Shown here: positions 1 to 8,561 of the stretch, in pieces
How the letters are laid out: the number at the start of each line of letters is the position of its first letter
How positions within the stretch are numbered: position 1 is the first letter of the stretch
NCBI GenBank assembly: GCA_919901855.1
Contig: CAKKQC010000006.1
Span: 306,874 to 370,873, forward strand
Reading direction: 5' to 3'
Source: a bacterium
Lineage (GTDB): Bacteria; Oederibacteriota; CAKKQC01
DNA: 64,000 nt
Program-made: the position numbers and the translations under genes
Notes under the pieces: generated by a model
Seen by the model: the letters and a program-made list of their open reading frames with translations, nothing else
Databases searched by the model: none
What the model was told of the DNA's origin: nothing

Positions 1-1
1 C

Positions 2-394
2 GAGGTCGAGCTAAAGGCGATCGTGGACAAGCGGATCGGCGGGATGATCCTGGCGTACAACGCGACGGTGGAGCCCGAGTTCGAGTACGACGCCGGGGAG
101 ATCGAGGCGGAGAACGTGAACGTCGAGCACAACCTCGGGCTCTCGGTCCAGGTGTCTCCCGGGTTCTCCTGCGGGGTCGAGGTCTTCGAGCACTCGGCCT
201 ACACCGACGGGAAGCCCCGGTTCGCGGCGCTGTTCGCGGGACCGGTCCTGCATGTGGCATCGGGGCGGTTCTGGCTCACGGCGACCACGCTGATCCAGCT
301 CCCCGCCCTGAAGCCGTCGGTGTCCGGTCAGCGGTTCGTGCTGGACGAGCACGAGAAGGTGAAGGCCCGGATCCTGGTCTCCCTGCCCTTGTGA
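2..394 (+). CDS. C-terminal part of an outer-membrane beta-barrel-like protein (partial)
   Basis: The frame is open from the left edge of the window, so this is the 3' end of a longer gene; 130 residues are visible. The sequence alternates hydrophobic and polar residues in strand-length stretches and ends in a hydrophobic strand (ILVSLPL). This is typical of the last strands of an outer-membrane barrel. The layout (acidic N-terminal strand pair, a central V-S-P-G-F turn, an FAGPVLH strand) resembles the uncharacterised DUF6662-type barrels, from memory only. Its stop overlaps the GTG start of the next gene, a cytochrome lipoprotein, by 4 nt, so the two are probably cotranscribed. Function unknown; an envelope role is inferred. 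Confidence 0.55.
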   Translation, partial: EVELKAIVDKRIGGMILAYNATVEPEFEYDAGEIEAENVNVEHNLGLSVQVSPGFSCGVEVFEHSAYTDGKPRFAALFAGPVLHVASGRFWLTATTLIQLPALKPSVSGQRFVLDEHEKVKARILVSLPL

Positions 395-726
395 GACGGG
401 CCGGCCCGGCGGGGCGGACGGTGGTCCTGCTCGCCCTGTCAGGCTGGCTCGCGGCCTGCGCCGGGAGCATTCCGCGTCCCGCCGCCGACCAGGCGGTACG
501 CGCGGCCGGGCGGTCGCCCGGGGTCACGTTGGAATCGTTGAGCCGCGGCAGGGCCCTCTACGTGGCGAAATGCTCGGGTTGTCATGCGCTCGAGGCGCCC
601 GCGGCCCATCCGGAGGCGTTCTGGGCGGAGCATGTGCCGGCTATGGCCGACCGGGCCAGGCTGTCGGGGGATGAACCCGCGCTCATTCTCAGGTACCTCG
701 AAGCCGTCCGGCCGCAGAGCCGGTAG
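391..726 (+). CDS. c-type cytochrome lipoprotein
   Basis: A small (111 aa) exported monohaem cytochrome. The N-terminus has basic residues, a hydrophobic stretch and a lipobox ending at Cys23 (WLAAC), so a lipid-anchored periplasmic protein is likely. The haem-binding motif CSGCH lies at residues 61-65, and Met85 in VPAMADRA is the likely sixth haem ligand. The stretch SRGRALYVAKCSGCH is the standard opening of a class I cytochrome c domain. Start is GTG, overlapping the stop of the preceding barrel gene (GTGA). Redox partner unknown; the coupling to a barrel protein suggests an envelope electron-transfer or metal-related role, which is inference. Confidence 0.8.
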   Translation: MRRAGPAGRTVVLLALSGWLAACAGSIPRPAADQAVRAAGRSPGVTLESLSRGRALYVAKCSGCHALEAPAAHPEAFWAEHVPAMADRARLSGDEPALILRYLEAVRPQSR

Positions 727-784
727 GACGGGACCGGGGATTTTCGGGTACCATGTCGCGTATGCGACAAGAGCGGAACAACCC

Positions 785-2287
785 ATGAAGCGCTGGTCCG
801 AGATTCGTACCCACCACGGGATGGAGAAGCTGTTCGTGGACGGCGCCCCGTTCCTCGCGATCGGGATCCAGTACTGGTTCGACCGGTGCAACCGGATCAG
901 GGATTTCGACTACCTGTTCGCGCACACCGTGCGGATGGGGCTCAACACCGTCTTTTTCCCGATCCGCTGGGCGGCCATGGAGGCGGTCGAGGGGCGGTTC
1001 GACTTCAAGCCGCTCGACCACGCCCTGCGCCGGTGCCGCAGCCACGGGCTGCGGATGTCCCTGCTCTGGTTCGGGAGCAACCAGGGGTCGTTCAACCGGC
1101 CCGTGCCCGGCTGGGTCCGGGACGACCGGGCCCGGTTCCCGCGGGTCGTGGACGGGGAAGGCAAGGAAAGGGACACGTTGTGCCCGTCCAATCCCCGGCT
1201 GCTCGCCGCCGAGAAACGCGCGTTCGATGCCCTGCTCCGGCACATCGCCGCCGTGGACGGTAAGCGGCACACGATCATCCTCATGCAGATCGAGAACGAG
1301 CCGTGCCTCGCCATGCGCGAGACGCGCAAGGGCAGCTTCGAGGAACTTGACGAGTGGATCCTGCGGTGCCACTGCCCGGTCTGCGGCGCGATCCACGCGC
1401 GGTCGGGGGTCAGCGACTGGGAGTCCGGCGTCCGCGCGCTCGGCGGACACATCAACGCACTCCTCGCCGACCAAAAGCGCCTCTTCCCGGTGCCCGCGTA
1501 CACGAACTGGGCGCTGAGCCTGCCGTTCGCGCCGCGCCCGGGAAACGACGTCGAGCTCTACCGCCAGATCGCGCCGCGCCTCGACTTCGTGGCGCCGGAC
1601 TTCTACGGCATGACGCCCGGCGACCTGGCGTGGACGATGCGGACCTTCCGCCTGGCCGGGCACCTGCCCTTCATGGCGGAGGCGCCGACCGAGGTCGTGG
1701 GCGAGACCGACAAGGTTCTGTACCTCTGCGTCCTCGACCATGGCGCGCAAGGATACGATCCGTGGGCCATCGACCACTCGTTCGGGTGGCGCGCGTGCCG
1801 CGACCAGGCCTTCGAGAAGCCCCCGGTCAGCCGGGATGGGACGTGGTCCGACGTGGCCGTCAGGTACGGCCGGGCGGCGCGCTCGCTCACCTCCGCCATG
1901 CGCCAGATCGCGCACGCGACCGGGTCGGCCGAGATCCGGCACTATATCTCGCACGCGGCGCCTCAGCGGCTCGAGGACCGGCTTTGGGGGCTCTTCTGGA
2001 GGTGGGAGAACGGGCGGGATGGTAAGTGGGTGATCGTGCGCACCGGGCGTGACGATCTCACGATTACGGGGATGGACTGCGTCGTCTCGGCCTATCCCGT
2101 GGATCCCCGCCGCACGTTGACCGTCGAGGCGGGACGGTGGAAGGAGAACCGCTGGATCCGGTCAGGGACGGTCCCGGTCCGGACGCTGGAGGCCCGGCGC
2201 CGGCCCGATCCCATGCCCGTCCATGGGTTCGACCTCGCGGACGGCCGCGCCTTCCGGCTCAGGCTCGCGCGGTCCCAGGGCAGGTGA
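785..2287 (+). CDS. clan GH-A glycoside hydrolase, beta-galactosidase-like (GH35/GH42-like)
   Basis: A 500-residue TIM-barrel glycosidase, probably cytoplasmic because no signal peptide is seen after ATG 785. The N-terminus (VDGAPFLAIGIQYW, then GLNTVFFPIRWAAMEAVEG) has the opening strands of GH35/GH42/GH5-type enzymes. The acid/base motif is QIENEP with Glu172; Glu299 in FMAEAPTE is the likely nucleophile. A CHCPVC cluster around residue 200 recalls the Zn-cysteine cluster of some GH42 enzymes. An upstream extension of the same frame is open, but only ATG 785 gives the family N-terminus. It overlaps the following arabinofuranosidase-like gene by 4 nt (GTGA), which indicates joint expression. 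Exact family and substrate are not decidable by eye. Confidence 0.75.
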   Translation: MKRWSEIRTHHGMEKLFVDGAPFLAIGIQYWFDRCNRIRDFDYLFAHTVRMGLNTVFFPIRWAAMEAVEGRFDFKPLDHALRRCRSHGLRMSLLWFGSNQGSFNRPVPGWVRDDRARFPRVVDGEGKERDTLCPSNPRLLAAEKRAFDALLRHIAAVDGKRHTIILMQIENEPCLAMRETRKGSFEELDEWILRCHCPVCGAIHARSGVSDWESGVRALGGHINALLADQKRLFPVPAYTNWALSLPFAPRPGNDVELYRQIAPRLDFVAPDFYGMTPGDLAWTMRTFRLAGHLPFMAEAPTEVVGETDKVLYLCVLDHGAQGYDPWAIDHSFGWRACRDQAFEKPPVSRDGTWSDVAVRYGRAARSLTSAMRQIAHATGSAEIRHYISHAAPQRLEDRLWGLFWRWENGRDGKWVIVRTGRDDLTITGMDCVVSAYPVDPRRTLTVEAGRWKENRWIRSGTVPVRTLEARRRPDPMPVHGFDLADGRAFRLRLARSQGR

Positions 2288-3774
2288 TCGGCCTCCTCGT
2301 CGCCGCCATAGTCGCCGCCTCCGAGCCCCTGGAAATCGTGATCGACTCCGCTCGCGTCCGCGCACCCGTGAACGTCCGCGGGCTCGGGATCAACCTCGAC
2401 TACCTCGTCGACGACGATTCCAATCGTCCAGTGGGGTCGCGCCCGCTGACCGCCGCGCTCGCGGAGATTGGCGTCCGGGTTCTCCGCTATCCCGGCGGCG
2501 ACAAGTCGGACTCGTACCTCTGGTCGGTGCCGCCCTACGACCGGGCGGTCCCCGCGCTCACGGTTGCGGGCGACTGGGACTGGCCGGCGATGGACCACAC
2601 GCTCCTGATGCCGGATCGCCGGACCTGGAAGACCCACCCCCTCGACTTCGACGCGTTCATGCGGGTCGCGCGCGCCGCGGGGGTGGAGGCGACGATCGTC
2701 GTCGCCGTCGACACGGGGTTCCAGGCTGCGGACGCCCACCACGAGGCGGTCCCCATGGACATGCTGATCCGCACGGCCGCGGAATGGGTCCGGTACGCCA
2801 AGGCCAGCGGGTTTCCCGTCCGGTGCTGGGAAGTCGGGAACGAGAGCTTCTTCCACGTGGGCGCACGGCGATACGCGGACACGCTCGTCGAGTTCGCGAA
2901 GGCGATGAAGGCCGCGGACCCGGACGCCCGGATCGGGGCCGTCGGAGTCTACGGGGAGGACGTTGGGCGTGAGGATGGGAAGGCGGGGTGCCAGGACCCC
3001 TGGAACCGGGTCGTCCTCGAGACCGCGGGGGAGTACCTGGACTACCTCATCGTCCACGACTACCCGAACTGGGGGTGGAAGTCCTACGCGGGCTACCTGG
3101 ACCGGGACCCCGACTTCACCCGCGGGATCCGGAAGACGCGGGACGCGATTCTGAAATGGGCCCCCGCGGTCCCGCGGACGGGGCCGTTGTCGAATCCGAC
3201 GACGGATTCGACACCCAGGAAGAGGATTCGGGTCGCGCTGACCGAGTACGGGGCGATCGACTACGAGAAGGGGAGCTGGGCGAACGTGAGCGATCTCGGG
3301 CACGCGCTCCTCCTGACGAACATGATCGGCCAGTACCTGGCGGAACCCGCCCTGGACTTCGCGACGATGTGGAATACCCGGTGGGCGAAGCTGGAAACGC
3401 CCGCCGCCGTCCATGACGCTCTAGCGCCGGACAACGCGCTGACGCCGACGGGGCTGGCGCTCGCGGTCTGGTCGAAGTGCCTGGGCGAAGAGATGCTCGA
3501 CGTCGTGGACGGCCGCCTGCTCAAGGTATTCGCCACCCGCACGCCGGCGACGGGCGTCCTGCGGATCGTGCTGATCAACAAGGCGGAGGCTGCGCGTCAG
3601 CTTCCCATCATCATCAAGGGCGCCGTCAGGGCGGCGGGTGAGCGGTGGGAGCTCTCAGGGACCGGGCCCGGCGACCTCCACCCCGCGTGGAGGAAGACCG
3701 GGCCCGTGTCGATCGAGGGCGGCCGGGTCCTCCTGGACCTGCCGCCGGTCTCGCTGACCGCGATCCTTCTCTAG
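2284..3774 (+). CDS. GH51/GH39-like glycosidase (alpha-L-arabinofuranosidase-type)
   Basis: A 496-residue enzyme with a hydrophobic N-terminus (VIGLLVAAIVAAS) that looks like a short signal peptide. Start is GTG, overlapping the previous stop (GTGA). The motif LRYPGGDKSDSYLW near residue 65 is the GH51 arabinofuranosidase-type strand-2 motif (RYPGG, D, Y, W). Glu187 in WEVGNES fits the acid/base and Glu321 in LTEYGA the nucleophile. HDYPNW and MWNTRW also match barrel strands of this clan. The C-terminal ~100 residues form the usual beta-sandwich. It is the second gene of a two-gene hydrolase operon and runs into a convergent permease gene, sharing 4 nt. Arabinoside or related furanoside cleavage is a family inference. 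Confidence 0.75.
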   Translation: MIGLLVAAIVAASEPLEIVIDSARVRAPVNVRGLGINLDYLVDDDSNRPVGSRPLTAALAEIGVRVLRYPGGDKSDSYLWSVPPYDRAVPALTVAGDWDWPAMDHTLLMPDRRTWKTHPLDFDAFMRVARAAGVEATIVVAVDTGFQAADAHHEAVPMDMLIRTAAEWVRYAKASGFPVRCWEVGNESFFHVGARRYADTLVEFAKAMKAADPDARIGAVGVYGEDVGREDGKAGCQDPWNRVVLETAGEYLDYLIVHDYPNWGWKSYAGYLDRDPDFTRGIRKTRDAILKWAPAVPRTGPLSNPTTDSTPRKRIRVALTEYGAIDYEKGSWANVSDLGHALLLTNMIGQYLAEPALDFATMWNTRWAKLETPAAVHDALAPDNALTPTGLALAVWSKCLGEEMLDVVDGRLLKVFATRTPATGVLRIVLINKAEAARQLPIIIKGAVRAAGERWELSGTGPGDLHPAWRKTGPVSIEGGRVLLDLPPVSLTAILL

Positions 3775-5057
3775 CGCTTCCTCGCCGCGCTTCCGGTCGC
3801 GGCGGCGACCTCGGCCACCGAGGCCTCGCGGAACCAGACCCAGTGTGCGACGGCGCACAGGGACGTGATCAGCGTGGGCACGAGGAACACCCCGCGCCAG
3901 TCGATCGCGCCCCCGGGGGTGGCGTAGTTGAAGAGCCAGCCGAAGAAGTCCTGGGAGACGACGGCGCCGCCGGCGACGGTGTAGAAGTCCTGGACCTTGC
4001 CGCAGAAGAGCGAGCCGATGAACATGCCGAGTCCGTAGGTCGCGAACGTGATCAGGCCCTGCGCGGAGCCCCGGATGTCCTTGGGCGCGACGCGATCCAG
4101 ATACATGAACGCGACGATGAAGTAGAAGGCGAATCCGAACCCGTGGAGGCCCAGCGAGGCGATGATGAGCCAGAGCGGCTCCTGGAACACGAAGATCAGG
4201 TAGCGCAGGGGCCACGCGATCAGCCCGATCAGGAGGCACACGCGGATGCCGAGCACGGGGAGCAGGAGCGGCAGTCCGATCGCGAGGACTCCGATCTCGA
4301 AGCCCTGGGAGACCGTCTTCACCGCGGGGATGTGCGCCTCCGTGACCCCGGCGAACTTCAGGAACGGGGCCGAGAGCTGGTAGAAGAACTGGAACTCGGT
4401 CGTGGCGACCATGCACAGGAGCAGGAAGAACGCCATCTTCGGGTTCCGGAACATCTTGAGCGCCTCGAGGAAGGCGTACGGATTCCCGGTGGCCCGGCTC
4501 GGAGGGGTGTTAGGCAGGAGGAAGCAGAAGAGCCCGAGCGCGAGCGAGCACGCGGCGGCGAGGGCCAGCGAATCGATGTGGCCCGGGAGGTGCAGAAGGT
4601 CCGGGTGGACCCGCCACGCGGTCAGGGTCAGTCCCGCCACGATCCAGCCGATGGTGCCCATCGTCCGGATGATGGGGAAGTCCCGGTCGGAGTTCCGGAG
4701 GTGGATGAAGCAGATAGAGTTCGTGAATGCCATCGTGGGCGCGAACAGGATCGACCAGATGAGCATGTGAACCATCATCGGCGGGAAGGTCGTCTGGGCC
4801 GACATCAGCCAGAGGAAGACGGCGCCCAGCAGGTGCGCGATGCCGAGGAAGATCTGGGTCGGCATCCACCGGTCCACGAACTGGCCGCCGATCAGGGGCG
4901 CGATCATACAGCCGAGCGGCAGGGCGCCGTAGAGCCAGCCCACCTGCATCCCCGTGAACCCGAAATGCGCGACGTCCTGGGTCAGGATCGGGGTCCACGC
5001 TCCCCAGATCGCGTATTCGAGGAACATCATGATTCCCAACTGGATACTCACGAGCAT
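3771..5057 (-). CDS. MFS permease of the nucleoside:H+ symporter type
   Basis: A 428-residue integral membrane protein with about twelve hydrophobic segments and the N-terminal signature of NupG/XapB-like permeases (LGIMMFLEYAIWGAWTPILTQ). That family moves nucleosides, but homologues inside hydrolase loci often carry sugars. RIRGSAQGL-type and MGTIGWIVAGL segments are also family-like. The start is supported by GGGAGGTG ending 6 nt before ATG. It is convergent with the arabinofuranosidase-like gene and divergent from the PLP-enzyme gene. The neighbourhood suggests it takes up the oligosaccharide or monosaccharide released by the two upstream hydrolases. Transport substrate is inference. Confidence 0.85.
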   Translation of the reverse strand: MLVSIQLGIMMFLEYAIWGAWTPILTQDVAHFGFTGMQVGWLYGALPLGCMIAPLIGGQFVDRWMPTQIFLGIAHLLGAVFLWLMSAQTTFPPMMVHMLIWSILFAPTMAFTNSICFIHLRNSDRDFPIIRTMGTIGWIVAGLTLTAWRVHPDLLHLPGHIDSLALAAACSLALGLFCFLLPNTPPSRATGNPYAFLEALKMFRNPKMAFFLLLCMVATTEFQFFYQLSAPFLKFAGVTEAHIPAVKTVSQGFEIGVLAIGLPLLLPVLGIRVCLLIGLIAWPLRYLIFVFQEPLWLIIASLGLHGFGFAFYFIVAFMYLDRVAPKDIRGSAQGLITFATYGLGMFIGSLFCGKVQDFYTVAGGAVVSQDFFGWLFNYATPGGAIDWRGVFLVPTLITSLCAVAHWVWFREASVAEVAAATGSAARKR

Positions 5058-5130
5058 CGGTGCACCTCCCGAGGCGTTGTCGATCCCCGACAGTGTAACG
5101 CATTGGGCAGGGGGCCGGCTCTTTGCCTGT

Positions 5131-5136
5131 TACCAT
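5131..5136 (+). promoter_or_regulatory. -10-like element before the PLP-enzyme gene
   Basis: TACCAT lies 9 nt upstream of the ATG at 5146 in the 88-nt divergent intergenic region. No Shine-Dalgarno is visible before this ATG, so a very short or absent leader is likely. Confidence 0.4.
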
Positions 5137-5145
5137 ATAACGGCG

Positions 5146-6267
5146 ATGGAGATGAAAGCGGAAGATTACGCGGGTTACGGATTCGGCACGCGGGCGGTCC
5201 ACGCGGGGCGGAACCCCGACCTGTCCTCGGTGCCGATCACGATGGCGGTCACTGGCGAGTACGGCTACGCCCGGGACGGCAATCCCACGATCGACGCCAT
5301 GGAGGCCGCCGTCGCGAGCCTCGAGGGGGCGAGCCACGGGGTGGCCTTCGCCTGCGGCATGTCCGCGATCACGCAGACCTTCTATGCCCTGCTCAGGAGC
5401 GGAGACCGGGTCGTCTGCGACGCGTCGGTCTACGGCCTCACTAGGTCGTTCCTCGAAAAGGGGCTGGCGAAGTTCGGGGTGAGCTGCGATGTCGCGGACT
5501 TCAGGGACCCGGACGCGCTTTCGGCCGTGCTGTCGGACAGAGCCGGGCCCCCCGCGAAGCTCGTCTACTGCGAGCCGCTGTCGAACCCCGGCCTCCACGT
5601 CGTGGACCTCAAGTGGACGGCCCAGCTCGTGCACGCGGCGGGGGGGCGCCTGATCGTGGACTCCACGTTCCTGTCTCCCTCGCTACTCCGTCCGCTCGAG
5701 CTCGGCGCCGACTACGTCATCCACGCGGCGCCGAAGTACCTGTGCGGCCACGGGGACGCGCTCGGCGGAATCGTGCTCGCGGATTCGTTCGCGCTCGTGG
5801 AGCCGGTCATGGAGGAGCGGCACCTGACCGGGGGGCCGATCAGCCCGTTCAACGCGTGGCTCATCCTCCGCGGGCTCGTGACCATGCCGCTCCGGATGCG
5901 CCGCCACTGCGAGAACGCGATGCGGATAGCGGAATTCCTGGCAACCCACCCGGCCGTCACGGACGTCCGGTATCCGGGGCTGGCGTCCGACCCGGGTCAC
6001 GGGATCGCCAAGGCGCAGTGGGCGGGATTCGGCGGGCTCGCGGGGTTCACCCTCAAGGGGGGGAAGCCGGCGCTGGACGCCTTCCGGTCGTCGGTCAAGC
6101 TCTGCAAGCCCTGGTTCAGCCTCGGGGACTCCGAGACCCTGCTTCTGTGCCAGGATGCCGATCCTGCCCGGGGGGTTCCGGAGGGGCGGATCCGGGTCTC
6201 GGCCGGGCTCGAGGACCCGGAGGACATCATCGCGGACCTCGACGGAGCCTTGCGCCGGGCCCAATAG
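5146..6267 (+). CDS. Cys/Met-metabolism PLP-dependent enzyme (cystathionine gamma-synthase / methionine gamma-lyase family)
   Basis: A 373-residue fold-type I PLP enzyme of the trans-sulfuration family. Landmarks in order: GYGFGTRAVHAG at the N-terminus, GYARDGNPTIDAMEAAVASLEG (the YxRxxNPT region), the cofactor-stacking segment SVYGLT, VDSTFLSP, and the Schiff-base lysine Lys197 in APKYLCGH. Length is slightly short for the family (usually 380-400). The usual Ser/Thr before the lysine pair is replaced (HAAPKYL rather than HSATKY), so substrate preference cannot be read off. ATG 5146 is chosen because the frame upstream is antisense to the permease. It is followed by transaldolase with no clear pathway link. 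Confidence 0.85.
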   Translation: MEMKAEDYAGYGFGTRAVHAGRNPDLSSVPITMAVTGEYGYARDGNPTIDAMEAAVASLEGASHGVAFACGMSAITQTFYALLRSGDRVVCDASVYGLTRSFLEKGLAKFGVSCDVADFRDPDALSAVLSDRAGPPAKLVYCEPLSNPGLHVVDLKWTAQLVHAAGGRLIVDSTFLSPSLLRPLELGADYVIHAAPKYLCGHGDALGGIVLADSFALVEPVMEERHLTGGPISPFNAWLILRGLVTMPLRMRRHCENAMRIAEFLATHPAVTDVRYPGLASDPGHGIAKAQWAGFGGLAGFTLKGGKPALDAFRSSVKLCKPWFSLGDSETLLLCQDADPARGVPEGRIRVSAGLEDPEDIIADLDGALRRAQ

Positions 6268-6316
6268 TCACGGTCCCCCTTGCGTTGGGGCTATGATGAA
6301 GGCGGAGGGTAAGACG

Positions 6317-7378
6317 ATGGCGAGAGACGGAATGGAAGAGCTGGCGCGGCTCGGGCAAAGCGTCTGGCTGGACAACATCAACCGGTCGCTCATCGCCTCG
6401 GGACGGCTTCGCGCGCTCGTGAGCCAGGGCCTCCGCGGCCTCACCTCCAATCCCTCCATCTTCGACGCGGCGGTCGCGTCCGGGAAGGATTACGATTCCC
6501 TGATCGCGTCGCTCAAGGGCAAGACCGCCTTCGAGGTCTACGATGCTCTCTCGATTCGGGACATCCGGGACGCCGCGGACGCGTTCTCCGCCGTGCACCG
6601 GTCGTCGAACGGGCTCGACGGCTACGTCAGCCTCGAGATCGATCCGCGGCTCGCGCGGGACACGTCGGGTACGGTGGCGGAGGGGCTTCGCCTCGTGGCC
6701 GCCGTGGGCCGGCCGAACCTGATGGTCAAGGTCCCCGCGACGGACGAGGGCTTCCCCGCGATCGAGCGGCTGATCGCGCAGGGGATCAACGTCAACGTCA
6801 CGCTCATCTTCTCGCTCGAGCAGTACGAGCGTTGCGCCCGCGCTTACCTCGACGGCGTCAAGAAGTGCTCGCGCGACCCGCGGAGCGTGCGGTCGGTCGC
6901 GAGCGTTTTCGTGAGCCGGATCGACACGGCCGCGGACCCGCTGCTGGCCGCGCACCCGGAGCTCAAGGGGACCGCCGCGATCGCGAACTCCGCCGTCATC
7001 TACGCCCGGTACCGGGAGCTGTTCTTCGGGACCGGGTGGGGCGAGCTCGCGCGGGGCACGAACCCCCAGCGCGTGCTCTGGGGGTCGACGGGGACCAAGG
7101 ACCCCGCGTACCCGGATACGAAGTACGTGGCCGGACTGGCGGCCAAGGACACGATCAACACGATTCCCGAGAAGACCCTCCAGGCATTCCTCGACCACGG
7201 CGTGGCGGTGGCGGCGCTCGGGCCGGATGCGACGGAGGCCAGGGCGGCGCTGGCGAAGATCGCGGCCGCCGGGGTGGACATCGACGCGATCACGGCCAAG
7301 CTCCTCGCGGACGGCGTCGCGGCATTCGTGAAATCCTTCGAGCACCTGCTCGCCACGATCGAGGCGAAGGCGCAGTAG
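6317..7378 (+). CDS. tal: transaldolase
   Basis: A 353-residue transaldolase (sedoheptulose-7-phosphate:glyceraldehyde-3-phosphate exchange, non-oxidative pentose phosphate pathway), cytoplasmic. Characteristic segments: QSVWLDNINRSLI and GLTSNPSIFDAA at the N-terminus, YVSLEIDP, the Schiff-base Lys138 in NLMVKVPAT, NVNVTLIFS, and VFVSRID. The later LWGSTGTKDPAYPDTKYV segment is typical of the long bacterial Tal/Pgi-type subgroup. ATG 6317 is preferred over ATG 6293/6296 because GGAGG lies 8 nt before it. Pentose catabolism would connect with the arabinose-type hydrolases upstream. Confidence 0.93.
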   Translation: MARDGMEELARLGQSVWLDNINRSLIASGRLRALVSQGLRGLTSNPSIFDAAVASGKDYDSLIASLKGKTAFEVYDALSIRDIRDAADAFSAVHRSSNGLDGYVSLEIDPRLARDTSGTVAEGLRLVAAVGRPNLMVKVPATDEGFPAIERLIAQGINVNVTLIFSLEQYERCARAYLDGVKKCSRDPRSVRSVASVFVSRIDTAADPLLAAHPELKGTAAIANSAVIYARYRELFFGTGWGELARGTNPQRVLWGSTGTKDPAYPDTKYVAGLAAKDTINTIPEKTLQAFLDHGVAVAALGPDATEARAALAKIAAAGVDIDAITAKLLADGVAAFVKSFEHLLATIEAKAQ

Positions 7379-7390
7379 CCCGAAGGTTGA

Positions 7391-7409
7391 CCCCGGCTCC
7401 CAGCCGGGG
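7391..7409. terminator. GC-rich stem-loop after tal
   Basis: CCCCGGCT and AGCCGGGG form a perfect 8-bp stem with a 3-nt loop between tal and the aldo/keto reductase gene. There is no T-run after it, so it may be a pausing or mRNA-end structure rather than a classical intrinsic terminator. Confidence 0.45.
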
Positions 7410-7421
7410 CATACTGGCCGC

Positions 7422-8480
7422 ATGGCAAAGAAGACCTCATCCGCGAAGACCCCCTCGTTCAAGGCCGACCGCTACGACGCCGTGCCGAAGGGCTGGTTCC
7501 GCCCGTGCGGCCGCTCCGGGCTCAAGCTCCCGGCGATCAGCCTCGGGTGCTGGCACAACTTCGGCGGGGCCGGCACCGGCGCCTCCGGCATCAAGGCGGA
7601 GAAGCCGTTCCACGACCACTGCCGCGCCATGCTCCGCACGGCCTTCGACCTCGGGATCACGCACTTCGACCTCGCGAACAACTACGGGCCTCCGGCGGGC
7701 GCGGCCGAGGAGCGCGTGGGGCGGATCCTCGCCGACGACTTCCGCGCGCACCGCAACGAGCTCGTGATCTCGTCCAAGGCGGGCTGGGGGATGTGGCCGG
7801 GCCCGTACGGCGACCTGGGATCGCGCAAGTACCTGATCGCGAGCCTCGACGAGTCGCTCAAGCGCCTGCGCGTCGACTACGTCGACATCTTCTACCACCA
7901 CCGGCCGGACCCCGACACGCCGATCGAGGAGACGATGTCCGCGCTGGACACCGCGATCCGGCAGGGCAAGGTCCTGTACGGCGGGATTTCGAGCTACAGC
8001 GGCGCCGAGACCCGGAAGGCGGTCGAGGCGTGCGAGAAGAACGGGTTCTTCAAACCGATCATTCACCAGCCCTCGTACAGCATGCTCGACCGGTGGATCG
8101 AGCCGGACCTCCTTCCCGTTACGGAAAAGCTCGGGCTGGGCGTGATCGCGTTCTGCCCGCTCGCGCAGGGCAAGCTCACGGGGAAGTACCTCAAGGGCAT
8201 CCCCAAGGATTCCCGCGCCGCGTCGGACTCGCCGTTCCTCGGCAAGGACTCGGTGACGGGAAAGGCCATGGAGCAGGTGCGCCGGCTCAACGAAGTCGCG
8301 GCCGCGCGCGGCCAGACGCTGGCGCAGATGGCGCTGGCCTGGGTCGTGCGGACGGGCGCCGCGACCTCCGCGCTCATCGGCGCCAGCCGGCCGGAGCAGA
8401 TCGTCGAGAACGTACAGGCGCTGAAGAACGTCAAGTTCAGCGCGGACGAGCTGAAGAAGATCGACGCGATCGTCAGGTAG
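7422..8480 (+). CDS. aldo/keto reductase, YghZ/L-glyceraldehyde-3-phosphate reductase type
   Basis: A 352-residue NADP(H)-dependent (beta/alpha)8 reductase. The AKR14-like pattern is clear: GLKLPAISLGCWHNFGG, THFDLANNYGPPAGAAEERVG (catalytic Asp and Tyr), VISSKAGWGMWPGPYG (catalytic Lys; the GWGMWPGPYG extension is typical of YghZ), and DIFYHHRPDPDTP (His). The C-terminal LIGASRPEQI is the cofactor phosphate site. YghZ homologues reduce L-glyceraldehyde 3-phosphate and methylglyoxal-type aldehydes. A CATACT hexamer ends 6 nt before the ATG with no Shine-Dalgarno, so leaderless expression is possible. Confidence 0.88.
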   Translation: MAKKTSSAKTPSFKADRYDAVPKGWFRPCGRSGLKLPAISLGCWHNFGGAGTGASGIKAEKPFHDHCRAMLRTAFDLGITHFDLANNYGPPAGAAEERVGRILADDFRAHRNELVISSKAGWGMWPGPYGDLGSRKYLIASLDESLKRLRVDYVDIFYHHRPDPDTPIEETMSALDTAIRQGKVLYGGISSYSGAETRKAVEACEKNGFFKPIIHQPSYSMLDRWIEPDLLPVTEKLGLGVIAFCPLAQGKLTGKYLKGIPKDSRAASDSPFLGKDSVTGKAMEQVRRLNEVAAARGQTLAQMALAWVVRTGAATSALIGASRPEQIVENVQALKNVKFSADELKKIDAIVR

Positions 8481-8561
8481 AGTCCGTTGCCAAAGCGCAA
8501 CGTCCTCTGCGAGCAGCGGAATGATCATCTAACGAGGCCTCGTGGCTCGTAGGGGGGACGC

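Noticed and set aside
2092-3414. Long minus-strand reading frame opposite the GH51-like gene
   Set aside because: Its translation is Pro/Arg-rich without domain pattern, and the plus-strand frame has complete catalytic motifs. It is a high-GC shadow.
3645-5444. 599-codon plus-strand frame opposite the MFS permease
   Set aside because: Asp/Glu/Arg-rich antisense of a hydrophobic transporter; no domain.
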